Counted from the first letter of the stretch, positions 11,151 to 21,146 are shown. The stretch: DNA of 64,000 nt from Symbiodinium natans (GCA_905221605.1 CAJNDS010001558.1:1-64000), one strand, 5' to 3'. Notes: generated by a model from the letters alone, not told the origin. Numbers and translations are program-made.

Positions 11151-11304
11151 GGGCGGTTGCGGGTTTAGAGTTGAGGGGTTCGGGTTTAGCGTTGGGGGTT
11201 TAGGTTGCATGCTTAGGTTTCATAACGTCTGGGTGGGGTGGAGTTTGTTTTTGTGTGTGGGGGGGAGGGGGGGTTAAGTCGTGGGTTTCAGGGCTCTTTT
11301 TCAG

Positions 11305-11378
11305 GTAGCGGGTCCCTATAAAAGGATCCACCGCCAAGAGGGCACCTCCATCATGATATTGATTCTGGGGCTACCCAG
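11305..11378 (+). CDS. Candidate exon with basic then hydrophobic segment
   Basis: Acceptor TTTTCAG. Reads VAGPYKRIHRQEGTSIMILIL and continues to CCCAG, followed by GC (a GC-AG intron). Frame open throughout. Confidence 0.5.
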
Positions 11379-11431
11379 GCTTAGAGGGGTTTGCGCTGGG
11401 GTTCGGGGGTTTGAGGTTTAGCGATGAGGGT

Positions 11432-11527
11432 TAACCCTAAACCCTAAACCCTAAACCCTAAACCCTAAACCCTAAACCCTAAACCCTAAACCCTAAACCC
11501 TAAACCCTAAACCCTAAACCCTAAACC
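11432..11527 (-). repeat. (CCCTAAA)n array
   Basis: About 13 perfect units. Confidence 0.97.
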
Positions 11528-11634
11528 GCGGGATTAAGGGGTTTTAGGGGTTTGAGTATGGTTTTGGGTGTTAGTGTGGGTGTTGGGTTGTGAAATTCTT
11601 TGCAGCTTTAGGGCTTTGAGAGCTGAAGCAGTGC

Positions 11635-11750
11635 TAGGGTTTAGGGTTTAGGGTTTAGGGTTTAGGGTTTAGGGTTTAGGGTTTAGGGTTTAGGGTTCAG
11701 GGTTTAGGGTTTAGGGTTTAGGGTTTAGGGTTTAGGGTTTAGGGTTTAGG
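11635..11750 (+). repeat. (TTTAGGG)n array
   Basis: About 16 units. Confidence 0.97.
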
Positions 11751-11917
11751 TGGTTTTAAGATGTTTTCTTTCAGATGTTTTGGGTATCCACCGATCGGGA
11801 CCTAAACCCTAAACGCTGGACCGAAACCCTAAACCTAAACCCTAAACCCTAAACCCGAAGCCCTAAACCCTAAACCCTAAACCCTAAACCCGTGCTTGTT
11901 TCTGAGATTTGGTGTAG

Positions 11918-11994
11918 GACCCCGCGCCAACAAGTTCTCCGGAACAGGCTCCCGAGGAGGCAACACACGGCCGGGGATGTGAGGGGATGGCAGG
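11918..11994 (+). CDS. Candidate exon, Pro/Glu-rich
   Basis: After GTGTAG. Reads DPAPTSSPEQAPEEATHGRG, ends before GC. Disordered composition. Confidence 0.4.
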
Positions 11995-12280
11995 GCTTAC
12001 TTCGGGCTTCTAGGGCTTACTTAGGGGTTGCTTAGGGCTACTTAGGGGTTGCTTAGGGCTTATAGGGCTTACTTCGGGCTTCTAGGGCTTACTTAGGGGT
12101 TGCTGAGGGGTTACTTAGGGGTTGCTTAGGGCTTATAGGGCTTACTTCGGGCTTCTAGGGCTTACTTAGGGGTTGCTTAGGGGTTACGTAGGGGTTGCTT
12201 AGGGCTTATAGGGCTTACTTCGGGGTCACTTAGCGCCTACTTTGGGCGTATGGGGCTTATAGGGCTTCTAGGGCTCATAG
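11995..12280 (+). repeat. GGGCTTACTTAGGGGTTGCTTA minisatellite
   Basis: Five or so imperfect units of GGGCTTACTT(C/A)GGGG with TTGCTTAGGG, passing into TTTAGGG at 12283-12363. Confidence 0.9.
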
Positions 12281-12602
12281 GGCTGAGGTTTAGGGTTTAG
12301 GGTTTAGGGTTTAGGGTTTAGGGTTTAGGGTTTAGGGTTTAGGGTTTAGGGTTTAGAGTTTAGGGAGGGTTGAGGGTTTGCAGTTTGCATTCGTGCGTGG
12401 GGCGTTTAAGTAGGGGGTCCGGGTTCGGGGTTCAGGGTTTACTGACGATGAGTGCCTATTCCACATGAAGTTTAGCCTGGGGTGTCGGCATCCGGTATTG
12501 GTGCTGTGGATGCAAGGGGGATTCCAGAAATCCGTACCCTTGTATCTCACCCCCAAGATGAGGATGCTATAGGCGATTTCCGAGTTCAGATCATGAGACC
12601 CT

Positions 12603-12965
12603 TTGCCACACCTCTTTAAGAATCACCCTGAAAATCCTGAACACCCTGCATTTACCGGCGCCAAGCGGGTCTTGATCATGCAGCTGATCCTTTGGTTGGC
12701 CTCAGATGCCCTGCCGTGCCTGCCGACGTCCGTCCATCAAGATATCGAGGCGCGCTTCCAGTACGACGCGCTGCGCCTGGCTGCCAGGACGGCGGACAAG
12801 CAGGCACCGAGCGCTCTGCAGTACTTCCATGAGATGTCGGAGGCGATGCGGATTGAGCGTGCGAATGCAACGAACAGGACGACTGCACACGACCTCCTCT
12901 CAAAGTTCATCGCCGAGTACAACAAACTGATCACTGTCAAGAAGTGGCGGGCATGGTCGTCATAG
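12603..12965 (+). CDS. Long GC3-rich exon, unknown protein
   Basis: The longest clearly coding-like island. The plus frame 12620-12955 has very high third-position GC, unlike the other five frames. It contains KRVLIMQLILWLASDALP, then a helical region ending AHDLLSKFIAEYNKLITVKK. Likely acceptors are TTTAAG (12619) or GCCAAG (12665). A GT follows at 12956, and the frame ends at TAG 12963-12965 if unspliced. I do not recognise the family. Nearby 12700-12900 frames are shadows. Confidence 0.65.
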   Translation: MPHLFKNHPENPEHPAFTGAKRVLIMQLILWLASDALPCLPTSVHQDIEARFQYDALRLAARTADKQAPSALQYFHEMSEAMRIERANATNRTTAHDLLSKFIAEYNKLITVKKWRAWSS

Positions 12966-14039
12966 GGGCCATCTATGGACTTTTCGGGGTTATCCTTTTG
13001 TGGGGATTTCGTTCCCATGCCTACGTAATTAGGATTGGAATATGTTGGAGTATACTGGAGGACGCTATTTCGGGTTTCGGGATTCGCACATCTGTTGGGG
13101 GCTTAAAAGAACCAAACAACCATGTCAAATACCTTCGGCTCCAGAAAATTAGCTCAGGGGGTGAGACTTAGGTGCCAGGTAGGACATTTCACAGCAAACC
13201 TCTGAAGCCATAAACCCTAAACCCTAAACCCTAAATGCTAAGCCCCAAGCCCCCCAACACTCTGCACACAAACCTGCTCTTGCCAGGATGCCCCCCCGCC
13301 TGCTGCTGCTGCGGAGGAGAACCCTAAACCCTAAACCCTAAACCCTAAACCTAGCTGGGCTAGAAGCTTCGTAGCGAGTGTATGTAATCCGGGTTTAGGA
13401 AGGGGGGGGGGGGGTTGATGGTGTTGTTTTGAAACATCTTGTGTTTTGGGTGTATGGGGCTTCCAGAAGGGCTCAGCATAGGGGGCCTGGAGAGTATAGA
13501 GGTTCTAGGGCTTTGGGCAAGAAGGGTTCGGTAAAGGGTTCAGCTGTAGGTTTTGGGTGTTGGGGACAATGGAGTTCGTGTCTCTGGCTCCGGGCCCTAA
13601 ACTACTGAGCCCTATTGTAAGAGCCCAAAACATTTGCTGTAGGTTAAACAATGAAGGTTTTGGGATCTCAATGCACACCCTAAACCCTAGGCCCTAAACC
13701 CCAAACCCGAAACCCTAAACCCTAAACCCGAAATAAACCCTACTGAACCTCTGTCGGGCGAGGGCGCAATGAGACGCTTTGGGGTTTAGGGTTTAGAGAG
13801 GTCTTGAAGTCGTAAAGAACCCTGATCCCCAAGCCCTGCACGCCAAACCCTGAACCCTCTACCTATAAATCGCAATCCCTAAACCCTAAAGCCTAAACCC
13901 CAAACCCTAAACCCCGGACCCCAAAACATAAACCCCAGAGCCTGAACCCTCAACCCCAACCCCCACGCCCTAATATCGAAACCCCAAACCCTCAACCCTA
14001 AACCCTAAACCCCAAGCCCCAAACCCTGTCTCGAAACCC

Positions 14040-14457
14040 CAAACCGTCAACCCTGAACCCCAAGCCCCAACCCCAAACCCCAAACCCCAAACCCCAAACC
14101 CCAAACCCCAAACCCCAAACCCCAAACCCCAAACCCCAAACCCCAAACCCCAAACCCCAAACCCCAAACCCCAAACCCCAAACCCCAAAACCCAAACCCC
14201 AAAACCCAAACCCCAAACCCCAAACCCAAACCCCTAAACCCCTAAACCCCAAACCCTAAACCCTAAACCCCAAACCCCAAACCCTAAACCCTAAACCCTA
14301 AACCCTAAACCCTACACCCTAACCCTAAACCCTAAACCCTAAACCCTAAACCCTAAACCCCAAACCCTAAACCCTAAACCCCAAACCCCAAACCCTAAAC
14401 CCTAAACCAAAGACCCTGAACCCTAAACCCTAAACCCTAAACCCTAAACCCTAAACA
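14040..14457 (-). repeat. (CCCCAAA)n and (CCCTAAA)n compound array
   Basis: About 25 CCCCAAA units (14055-14230), then mostly CCCTAAA. This is one of the longest arrays here and the source of phantom Gly/Trp-rich ORFs on the minus strand. Confidence 0.97.
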
Positions 14458-14458
14458 G

Positions 14459-14557
14459 GAGCCTGCCAGCTCCTCGGCCACAGCCCCGCGCATGGCGTCC
14501 GTGGTAGATGAGGTCGCCATCTTCAACCCAAAGCCCTCAGCACCCCAAACTTTTTAG
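14459..14557 (+). CDS. Candidate exon
   Basis: After AAACAG. Reads EPASSSATAPRMASVVDEV and stays open to TAG 14555-14557. A donor GTCGCC at 14512 could end it earlier. Flanked by C-strand and G-strand arrays. Confidence 0.5.
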   Translation, partial: EPASSSATAPRMASVVDEVAIFNPKPSAPQTF

Positions 14558-14607
14558 GGTTTAGGGTTTAGGGTTTAGGGTTCAGGGTTAGCCCATCACA
14601 CAGTATG

Positions 14608-14835
14608 TATAAGAATTTATGTATATATATATATGTATATGCATATATACATATATATGTATATGAGAATATAGCGTGCGCTTGCTGAAAAAGATGGACT
14701 ATTTCAATATTGTATATGTTTTGTTAAACCATTTTGTTCTTTCAATATCTATGTATTTGTGAAGATACGAGAGAGATCGACAGCGAGTGACAGAGAAAAC
14801 ATAGAGAGAGAGAGAGAGGGAGAGAGCTGAGTGTT
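14608..14835. repeat. AT-rich and GA microsatellites
   Basis: (TATATG)-type repeat at 14620-14665 and (GA)n at 14798-14826, probably intronic. Confidence 0.8.
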
Positions 14836-15180
14836 TTCACAGATATGTCTGCCAATCTAGCTTCACCATATGCACCCTTCAAGGGATGATGAAGGTGCAT
14901 CATTCCGTTATTTCCCTACGAACTTCAACCTTAAACCCTAAACCCCTAAACCCTAAACCCTACACCCTAAGCAACCAGTAAGTTCGGGTTTTGAGGTTTG
15001 GGGTTTCGAGGGTTCAAGCCAACCAACTGGAGCTGGCTTCGGCCCTCGCACACTCCCAGCGCCCGACCCAATTCCTAAACTCCAAGCCCTACGCCCCAAG
15101 CCCTAAACCAGCAAAAACCCATAACTCCATGAGGACCCCGAAGGACCTGAAACCTGGAATCCGAACTAAAGTCAGAATCT

Positions 15181-15276
15181 AAACCCTAAACCGTAAACCG
15201 TAAACCTTAAACCCTACACCCTCAACCCTCAACCCTCGACCCTCGACCCTCGACCCTGAACCCTGAACCCTGGACC

Positions 15277-15308
<32 letters not shown>

Positions 15309-15320
15309 ACCCCAAGCCCC
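15181..15320 (-). repeat. CCCTAAA / CCCTCAA / CCCTCGA array
   Basis: Several variant units in blocks. Confidence 0.9.
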
Positions 15321-15444
15321 CCAAGCCCGACAAGCCCGACAAGCCCGAAGCGCGCCAATGTCGCAGTCGCGGCCCCTCATGGAGTCCGCGCGCCCCCCGG
15401 CGGATGGAAGCGAGGTTGGGATGCCCCCCCGGACAGTGGAGGGT

Positions 15445-15570
15445 TTTAGGGTTTAGGGTTTAGGGTTTAGGGTTTAGGGTTTCGGATTTAAGGTTTAGGG
15501 TTTAGGGTTTAGGGTTTAGGGTTTAGGGTTTAGGGTTTAGGGTTTAGGGTTTAGGGTTTAGGGTTTAGGG
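15445..15570 (+). repeat. (TTTAGGG)n array
   Basis: About 17 units. Confidence 0.97.
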
Positions 15571-15609
15571 TGACTTGAAATTAAAGTACTAATTTGGGAC
15601 TCGACGCAG

Positions 15610-15671
15610 CTGGCAAGCCCATGTTCTATACACAGTGATCAGAAGGAAAGATCACACTCTCGTAGGGCCGG
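15610..15671 (+). CDS. Candidate exon
   Basis: Acceptor GACGCAG, donor GG|GTTTGG. Reads WQAHVLYTVIRRKDHTLVG. Two other islands downstream (15832-15891 and 15959-16022) continue with compatible phase in one frame. Confidence 0.45.
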
Positions 15672-15958
15672 GTTTGGGGGCTAGTATGACTCCAGCTCGC
15701 TGTTCCCCTCAGAGCCCAGAACACTAAACCCTAACCCTAAACCCTACACCCGAAACCGTTACGAAACCCTCATCCTTCAACTCCCCCCACCTTGGGTTCA
15801 AGGGCGGCGTGGTGAGGGGTTTGGGGGAGCAGATTCCTTCTCGTGCAGTCTACTTACCCCAGAGCTCGAGCCCAAACCCCTGTTCAGGGTTTAGGGTTTA
15901 GGGTTTAGGGTCTAGGGTTTAGGGTTTGGGGGGCAACCCTATAACCCTAATCAAGCAG

Positions 15959-16022
15959 CTCTCAACCCGGGCTTGCGAAGCCTGGCGAGGTCTGTTGCTT
16001 CCAGAAGCCAAAGCCTGCAAGG
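15959..16022 (+). CDS. Candidate exon
   Basis: Acceptor AAGCAG, donor GTTGAC. Reads LSTRACEAWRGLLLPEAKAC. Confidence 0.45.
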
Positions 16023-16123
16023 GTTGACTGCCTGGAACCCAAGGCCCATACAAAAAATAGCCGTAAACCCTAAACCCTAAACCCTAAACCCTAAACCCTA
16101 AACCCCTCATACCCTCTACACAG

Positions 16124-16240
16124 TTAGGCTCCGGGCCTCGGGTGGTCCAGCCTCCGCCTCCACCCAACGCACCTCAGAACGCGCCAGGCAAGCGCAGTGA
16201 GCTCAGCACCCCTCCTGCAGACTGCCGGAGGCGGTGCGGG
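16124..16240 (+). CDS. Candidate exon, proline-rich
   Basis: Thirty-nine codons from ACACAG to GTTTCGG, with VVQPPPPPNAPQNAPGKR and a Cys/Arg end. Left flank is a C-strand array, right flank a G-strand array. Good GC3. Confidence 0.5.
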
Positions 16241-16463
16241 GTTTCGGGTTTAGGGTTTAGGGTTTCGGGTTTAGGGTTTAGGGTTAGGGCTTTAGTGTTT
16301 TAGGGTTTGTTAGTTTAGGGTAGAGGGCTCATTGTTCTAGGAAAGAGTTCTTGTAATTGCTTCAGGGTGTTTGGCTCTTTGCTCACAAGTGACGGTTTTG
16401 AAGCCTGCTGAGAGAAGCCCCCTCAGCGCTTTGCGAGGATCCCAGCGGGGGCTTGTCTGTACT

Positions 16464-16623
16464 TTGGGATGTTCCCCCTTATACAATACGAACACTCCTT
16501 CCATGCATCATCGCACAACCCTACTATATGATCCCTATTAAACCCTAAACCCTAAACCTTAAACCCTACTATGATCCCCATGATCCCTAGAAAGGACTAT
16601 TAGTATAAGGGGGAACATCCCAA
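16464..16623. mobile_element. Family A element with telomeric insertion
   Basis: A 21-bp inverted repeat bounds the element (TTGGGATGTTCCCCC at the left). Inside, a short CCCTAAA run (16538-16562) is flanked by near-identical direct repeats, 16518-16537 and 16563-16580, as if a telomeric insert duplicated its target. Confidence 0.8.
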
Positions 16624-16671
16624 TCTGTACTTCTTGCTGCGAACAGAAAGTGAAAGGCCGCCCCCTTGCAG

Positions 16672-16697
16672 GCACTCAACGAAACGCAAGGGATGCG
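16672..16697 (+). CDS. Candidate micro-exon, 26 nt
   Basis: TTGCAG | ALNETQGM | GTTTAGGG. The donor is the first unit of the following array. Confidence 0.35.
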
Positions 16698-16806
16698 GTT
16701 TAGGGTTTAGGGTTTAGGGTTTAGGGTTTAGGGTTTAGGGTTTAGGGTTTAGGGTTTAGGGTTTAGGGTTTAGGGTTTAGGGTTTAGGGTTTAGGGTTTA
16801 GGGTTT
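16697..16806 (+). repeat. (TTTAGGG)n array
   Basis: About 15 perfect units starting at the donor. Confidence 0.97.
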
Positions 16807-17082
16807 TGGCCTGAGCTACAGAGCCTCTACGAAAGGAAGCGGCGCCTAAGCTTGTTGTACTGTGACGCAGGAGCCTGCAGGAATTAACTGTATCTGTACC
16901 CTGCCTATTTCAAGGGGCCCTAACCCCTAATCCGCAAGCCCGAAAGCCCAAACCCGAAGCCTCAAACCCCAAACCCCAAGCTCCAAACTCCAAACCCCAA
17001 ACCCCAAACCCCAAACCCTAAACCCCAAACCCTAAACCCTAAACCCTAAAACCCGAACTCCGTGGTTTTCTCATGGCGCAGG

Positions 17083-17157
17083 CCAGGCAGATGCACCGCG
17101 CACTGGGATGGCAAGCAGCGGCAAGCCGGCTCAACCTCGTGGAGCTTAGGGTCTCAG
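17083..17157 (+). CDS. Candidate exon
   Basis: Open frame reading QMHRALGWQAAASRLNLVEL, high GC3, from GGCGCAG to GTTAGGG. C-strand array on its left, G-strand array on its right. Confidence 0.5.
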
Positions 17158-17357
17158 GTTAGGGTTTAGGGTTTAGGGTTTGGGGTTTAGGGTTTAGGGT
17201 TTGGGGTTTAGGGTTTAGGGTTTAAAGGGTTTAGGGGTTAAAGGGTTTAGGGTTTATAGGGTTTAGGGTTGAGGGTTTAGGGACCCTTAATTCCCTTCAA
17301 CCTGAACCCAGAGAGTCAAGCCTTTGAAACCCCTAAATGTCTTTCCCTTGCCGGCAG

Positions 17358-17398
17358 GTCTTCGGGGGAAGTCTCTTAAAGGGACTCAAGGTCTTTGT
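17358..17398 (+). CDS. Candidate exon
   Basis: CCGGCAG | VFGGSLLKGLK | GTCTTTG, or on to GTTTAGGG. Confidence 0.4.
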
Positions 17399-17487
17399 GT
17401 TTAGGGTTTAGGGTTTAGGGTTTAGGGTTTAGGGTTTAGGGTTTAGGGTTTAGGGTTTAGGGTTTAGGGTTTAGGGTTTAGGGTTGC
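17399..17487 (+). repeat. (TTTAGGG)n array
   Basis: About 12 perfect units. Confidence 0.97.
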
Positions 17488-17522
17488 AGCTTGCTTTTTT
17501 TTTGTGGCTTTTGGCTTTGCAG

Positions 17523-17591
17523 GCTTTAGGAGGGAAGTTTTGGGCTGCGGAGGACGTCAGGGAGGCGCGCTTTGGGAGGCTTCGTTGTGGG
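17523..17591 (+). CDS. Candidate exon
   Basis: Pyrimidine-rich tract and TTTGCAG, then 23 codons with GGKFWAAEDVREARFGRL, donor GTTCGT. Strong GC3. Confidence 0.55.
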
Positions 17592-17951
17592 GTTCGTTGT
17601 GGGGTAGATACCTGAGGCAAGAGACCTTACGTAGGGGTTTGGGGCTTTAGGGCACTGCGAACCCCCCCCTTCTGGCTACCCTAAACCCTAAACCCTGAAC
17701 CCTGAACCCTAAACCCTAAATCCTAAACCCTAAATCCTAAACCCTTAAGGGCTGTTGGGATGTAGACTTTGGGCCTCTTCCCTTGCCTGAGGCGTGGTCT
17801 CTGTCGTGGCCCTTGTGGCGCTCCGGGAGGGAGGGGGGCGGGGTTTAGGGTTTAGGGTTGAGGGTTGAGGGTTTAGGTTTTAAGGTTTAGAGTTGAGGAT
17901 TTAGGGTTCATAGGTTTAGAGGGTTTAGGGTTTAGTGGTTTTGGGGCCCAG

Positions 17952-18012
17952 GTTTCCAGCGGCAGAAGACTGCGGCTGGCTGACCCAAAAACTCCCGAAT
18001 CCCACTTTGATG
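17952..18012 (+). CDS. Candidate exon
   Basis: GCCCAG | VSSGRRLRLADPKTPESHF | donor GTTTTA. Confidence 0.45.
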
Positions 18013-18233
18013 GTTTTATTTTGGATTCAGGGTTTTAGGGTTTAGGGTTTGGGGTTTAGGGTTTAGGGTTCAGGGTTTAGGGTTTAGTGTTGTGGGAGGT
18101 TTCCCACAACTAGGGCCGCTCACGTGCTGGTGCGCTCGCGTTGCGTGCGCATGACATCCAGCCATATACCTTGCCGGCGTCCGCATTGTGACCCACCAGT
18201 TCATGACCCACACAAGTACGCTCAGATGGAGGT

Positions 18234-18346
18234 TTTGTGCATACCAGGATGGGCTATTAGACCCTATCATCCCTTAAAAGGCCCTTTATTTGGGGTTCAT
18301 TATGGGGATTATAAGGCCTCATAGCCCATCCTGGTACCTGTGCAAA
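18234..18346. mobile_element. Family J inverted-repeat element
   Basis: Arms TACCAGGATGGGCTAT and ATAGCCCATCCTGGTA around about 55 bp; outer TTTGTGC/GCAAA also pair loosely. Single copy here. Confidence 0.65.
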
Positions 18347-18733
18347 TCCTACTGGTGCCATGCCGTCCACGGAGCCGAAGCTGGCTCTTTCGCGGAGGAC
18401 GGCAACGCCGCGCCTCCGTGGAAGAAACGGAGGAAGAAGCGACGTGGCCTTTGCCCCAGTAAAACATGCAGATTCAATTTGGGGGCAGGCCTGGTGCGAC
18501 CGGGACAGGAATGAGCGTGCACACAAACCCCAAAGGACCTTGCCTACTATTTGCTTACGACCCCCCAAAAAAACAAAAATGAAAGATTACACAAATAAAT
18601 GCCAGGGGGGGGGGGGGAGTCATCTTCCTGAACACTAAACCATAAATCTTAAACTCTAACCCCCCCACCCCTCGCACCTCTGTGGGGAAGCTGGGCGCAA
18701 TCCAACGCTCAGTGACGCAACGCAGGCCCGAGC

Positions 18734-18921
18734 TAGGGTTTAGGATAGGGTTTAGGGTTTAGGGTTTAGGGTTTAGGGTTTAGGGTTTAGGGTTTAGGGT
18801 TTAGGGTTTAGGGTTTAGGGTTTAGGGTTTAGGGTTTAGGTTAGGGTTTAGGGTTTAGGGTTTAGGGTTTAGGGTTTAGGGTTTAGGGTTTAGGGTTTAG
18901 GGTTTAGGGTTTAGGGTTTAG
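18734..18921 (+). repeat. (TTTAGGG)n array flanked by an 11-bp inverted repeat
   Basis: About 26 units. Left flank AGGCCCGAGCT (18724-18734), right flank AGCTCGGGCCT (18920-18930), exact reverse complements. Confidence 0.95.
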
Positions 18922-18934
18922 CTCGGGCCTGTAG

Positions 18935-19015
18935 GCACACCCCAGGCCCCAGCGCAAACTTGAAAGGCGTGAGTCCTTTGCCTTGCGGCCCCTAAGTGAC
19001 CCCCAAAAGTCCAAG
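18935..19015 (+). CDS. Candidate exon, basic
   Basis: Twenty-seven codons from TGTAG to a good donor GTAAAG. Contains RKLERRESFALRPLSDP. Its last 20 bases, plus the donor and intron start, recur at 19771. Confidence 0.55.
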
Positions 19016-19502
19016 GTAAAGCCAAGTGGGGGTTTAGGGTTTAGGGTTTAGGGTTTAGGGTGTAGGGTTTAGGGTTTAGGGTGCCTGTCGAGTCTGCCAA
19101 AAAGATTCCAACAGTGTCGTTAGCGTTTCATGTGACCCCTGGGCCCGAATTGCTCCAAGCTTTTGAAGTGTCCCAAATGGCCCAGGTGTCCCTCAAACAT
19201 GTGTCGCATGTGAATTTAAGCGGCTTTGGCTTGGGTTGGGCTGGCTCCGGATTGGTTGTGAATGGGTGGCTTTGGGGTGGGCATGTCTTCACACCATTGT
19301 GACCAGCTGACCAATGCGCGACACCCTAAACCGCAAACCCTAAAACCCAAACACTAAACCCCAAACCCTATGTGGGTTGGTGGTCTCTTTAAGTAGGGTT
19401 TCTGTTTTACGGGGGTATATATTCGGGGGTCTTATTGTGGGGTATCTAGAGGCCATATTCAGATAGAAGGGTACCAGATAAAGAGGCCGCCGGCGTTTGT
19501 AA

Positions 19503-19660
19503 CCTAAACCCTAAACCCGAAACCCTAAACCCTAAACCCTAAACCCTAAACCCTAAACCCTAAACCCTAAACCCTAAACCCTAAACCCTAAACCCTAAAC
19601 CCTAAACCCTAAACCCTAAACCCTAAACCCTAAACCCTAAACCCTAAACCCTAAACCCCA
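19503..19660 (-). repeat. (CCCTAAA)n array
   Basis: About 22 units, then a C homopolymer. Confidence 0.97.
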
Positions 19661-19698
19661 CCCCCCCCCCCCCCCACCTGCGGAGCCAGCTTCCGCAG

Positions 19699-19790
19699 GC
19701 CCTTGGCTTCATGGCAGCTGTCACGGTCGGGTATGAAACCAACCCCGCGATCAAGGGACAGGCACAAGGGGTGACCCCCAAAAGTCCAAG
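19699..19790 (+). CDS. Candidate exon, phase-compatible with 18935-19015
   Basis: CCGCAG, then FMAAVTVGYETNPAIKGQA, ending at the same AAG|GTAAAGCC junction as the previous exon but in another frame. Phase 0 joins phase 0. Confidence 0.5.
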
Positions 19791-20109
19791 GTAAAGCCAA
19801 GTGGGGGTTTAGGGTTTAGGGTTTAGGGTTTAGGGTTTAGGGTTTAGGGTTTGGGGTTTAGGGTTCAGGGCTTAGGGCCGGTCGAGGGTTCAGGGCTTAG
19901 GGTTTCAGGGGTAATTTTGTCTGCGGGGTTCCCCGAAATTCGGGTAAGGCTTTTTTTTGGGGGGGGGGAGTGGTGGGGTGGTGGGGGGGGTGTGGTGGAG
20001 GGGGGGGTGGTGGGGGGGGGGGTGGTGGGGGCATGAAGAGGTGGCCCTTCATGACTGTTCAGGAACCCTAAACCCCAGATACCCTAAACCCTAAACCCTA
20101 AACGATCAG

Positions 20110-20225
20110 CTGACGTTCAAGATGCTGCAAGCCCCACCTTTCCATGGAAGGTCAAGAACATCCCGGGTCTCGAAGCTCCAGTTGCCGTGGGCCTACTTTT
20201 GGGGCTCTACGGTTTGTGGTACTGA
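20110..20225 (+). CDS. Candidate terminal exon with C-terminal membrane helix
   Basis: In one frame the island encodes PGLEAPVAVGLLLGLYGLWY then TGA (20223-20225), a plausible tail helix. A second frame is also open with similar GC3, so this reading is not certain. Confidence 0.4.
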
Positions 20226-20299
20226 TTAGTTTAGGGTTTAGGGTTTAGGGTTTGGGATTTGGGGTTTAGGGTTTAGGGTTCATTCGCCTACTCATAACC

Positions 20300-20390
20300 C
20301 ACAAAATAAGCCCCTCAAGTGCCCGATGAGGGTTAGAAGCGCAGTTCTAAGTACAGTTATAATTGGTTGATGAGCACCTTTGAACCTTTT
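20300..20390. mobile_element. Degenerate family D element
   Basis: The reverse complement aligns with the interior of the 35416-35544 element, including AACTGTACTT and GGCACTTGAGGGGCTT. Confidence 0.45.
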
Positions 20391-20411
20391 GGGGCTCTAA
20401 CGATCAGGGTT

Positions 20412-20535
20412 TACAGGGTGGGGCCCCCTAGTTATAAGTAGAGTTATAAGGGCCCTAAATTGGGTTATAAGGACCCTAAGTTAGGTTATAAGTCCCTTAA
20501 CTACAGTTAGTATAGTAAGGGGGCCCCACCCTGTA
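20412..20535 (+). mobile_element. Family C inverted-repeat element, copy 1
   Basis: 124 bp, ends TACAGGGTGGGGCCCCCT and its exact complement. The interior repeats GTTATAAG four times. The flanks GGGTT|TA and TA|GGGTT rebuild a telomere unit, so it appears inserted at a TA. Differs from copy 4 at one base. Confidence 0.92.
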
Positions 20536-20629
20536 GGGTTACAGGATTGTCGGGTTTGCAGGCTTTCAGGGCTGAGGGTTGAGGGTTTAGGATAACTTAG
20601 GGCTCAGGGCAAGTTTTTGGTTCTAGGGT

Positions 20630-20825
20630 TGTAGAAGTTCTAGGATTCTAGGGTGCCCAAACGGATTCTAGGGTTCTAGGGGTTCTAGGGTTCTAGGGGT
20701 TCTAGGGTTCTAGGTTCTAGACGTTCTAGGGTTCTAGGGGTTCTAGAAGGTTCTAGGGTTCCAGGGTTCTAGGGGTTCTAGGCTTCTACGGGTTCTAGAG
20801 GTTCTAGGGGTTCTAGAAGTTCTAA
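20630..20825 (+). repeat. (GGTTCTAGGG)n minisatellite
   Basis: Many GGTTCTAGGGG / TTCTAGAA units. Confidence 0.9.
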
Positions 20826-20980
20826 GGTTTGGGGCCTATTTGCTTAGGATTGGGAAATTGTCTGCTCCTAAGGCCCTAACATAGGGGTCAAAGTAAGTTC
20901 TAGTAGTATTCCCTTGTATTCCCTTTGTGGGTGTACTGTGGGACCCCCGGGGCCCTATTCGAATTATTAAGGCCCTTATA

Positions 20981-21026
20981 CCCTAAACCCTAAACCCTAA
21001 ACCCTAAACCCTAAACCCTAAACCCT
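20981..21026 (-). repeat. (CCCTAAA)n insert with flanking duplication
   Basis: Six or seven units between two 25-bp direct copies (20956-20980 and 21026-21050) matching at 21 of 25 positions, both with TTAAGGCCCTT. Confidence 0.85.
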
Positions 21027-21146
21027 GTTCTAATTCTTAAGGCCCTTTTATATTTCGAAGGAATGATCCTGGATTTAGGTTCGCGGGCTCAGGGGTTCCA
21101 GGGCTGCTTGGGGTGCAGGTTGAACTGCCTCCAGGGTTAAGGGTCT

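Noticed and set aside
10738-11210. Pro/Lys-rich and Gly/Phe-rich ORFs on both strands
   Set aside because: They are translations of the GGGGTTTGA minisatellite and neighbouring low-complexity DNA.
13970-14252. Gly/Trp/Phe repeat ORFs, minus strand
   Set aside because: Direct translation of CCCCAAA units; arrays have no length changes that keep frame and no start context.
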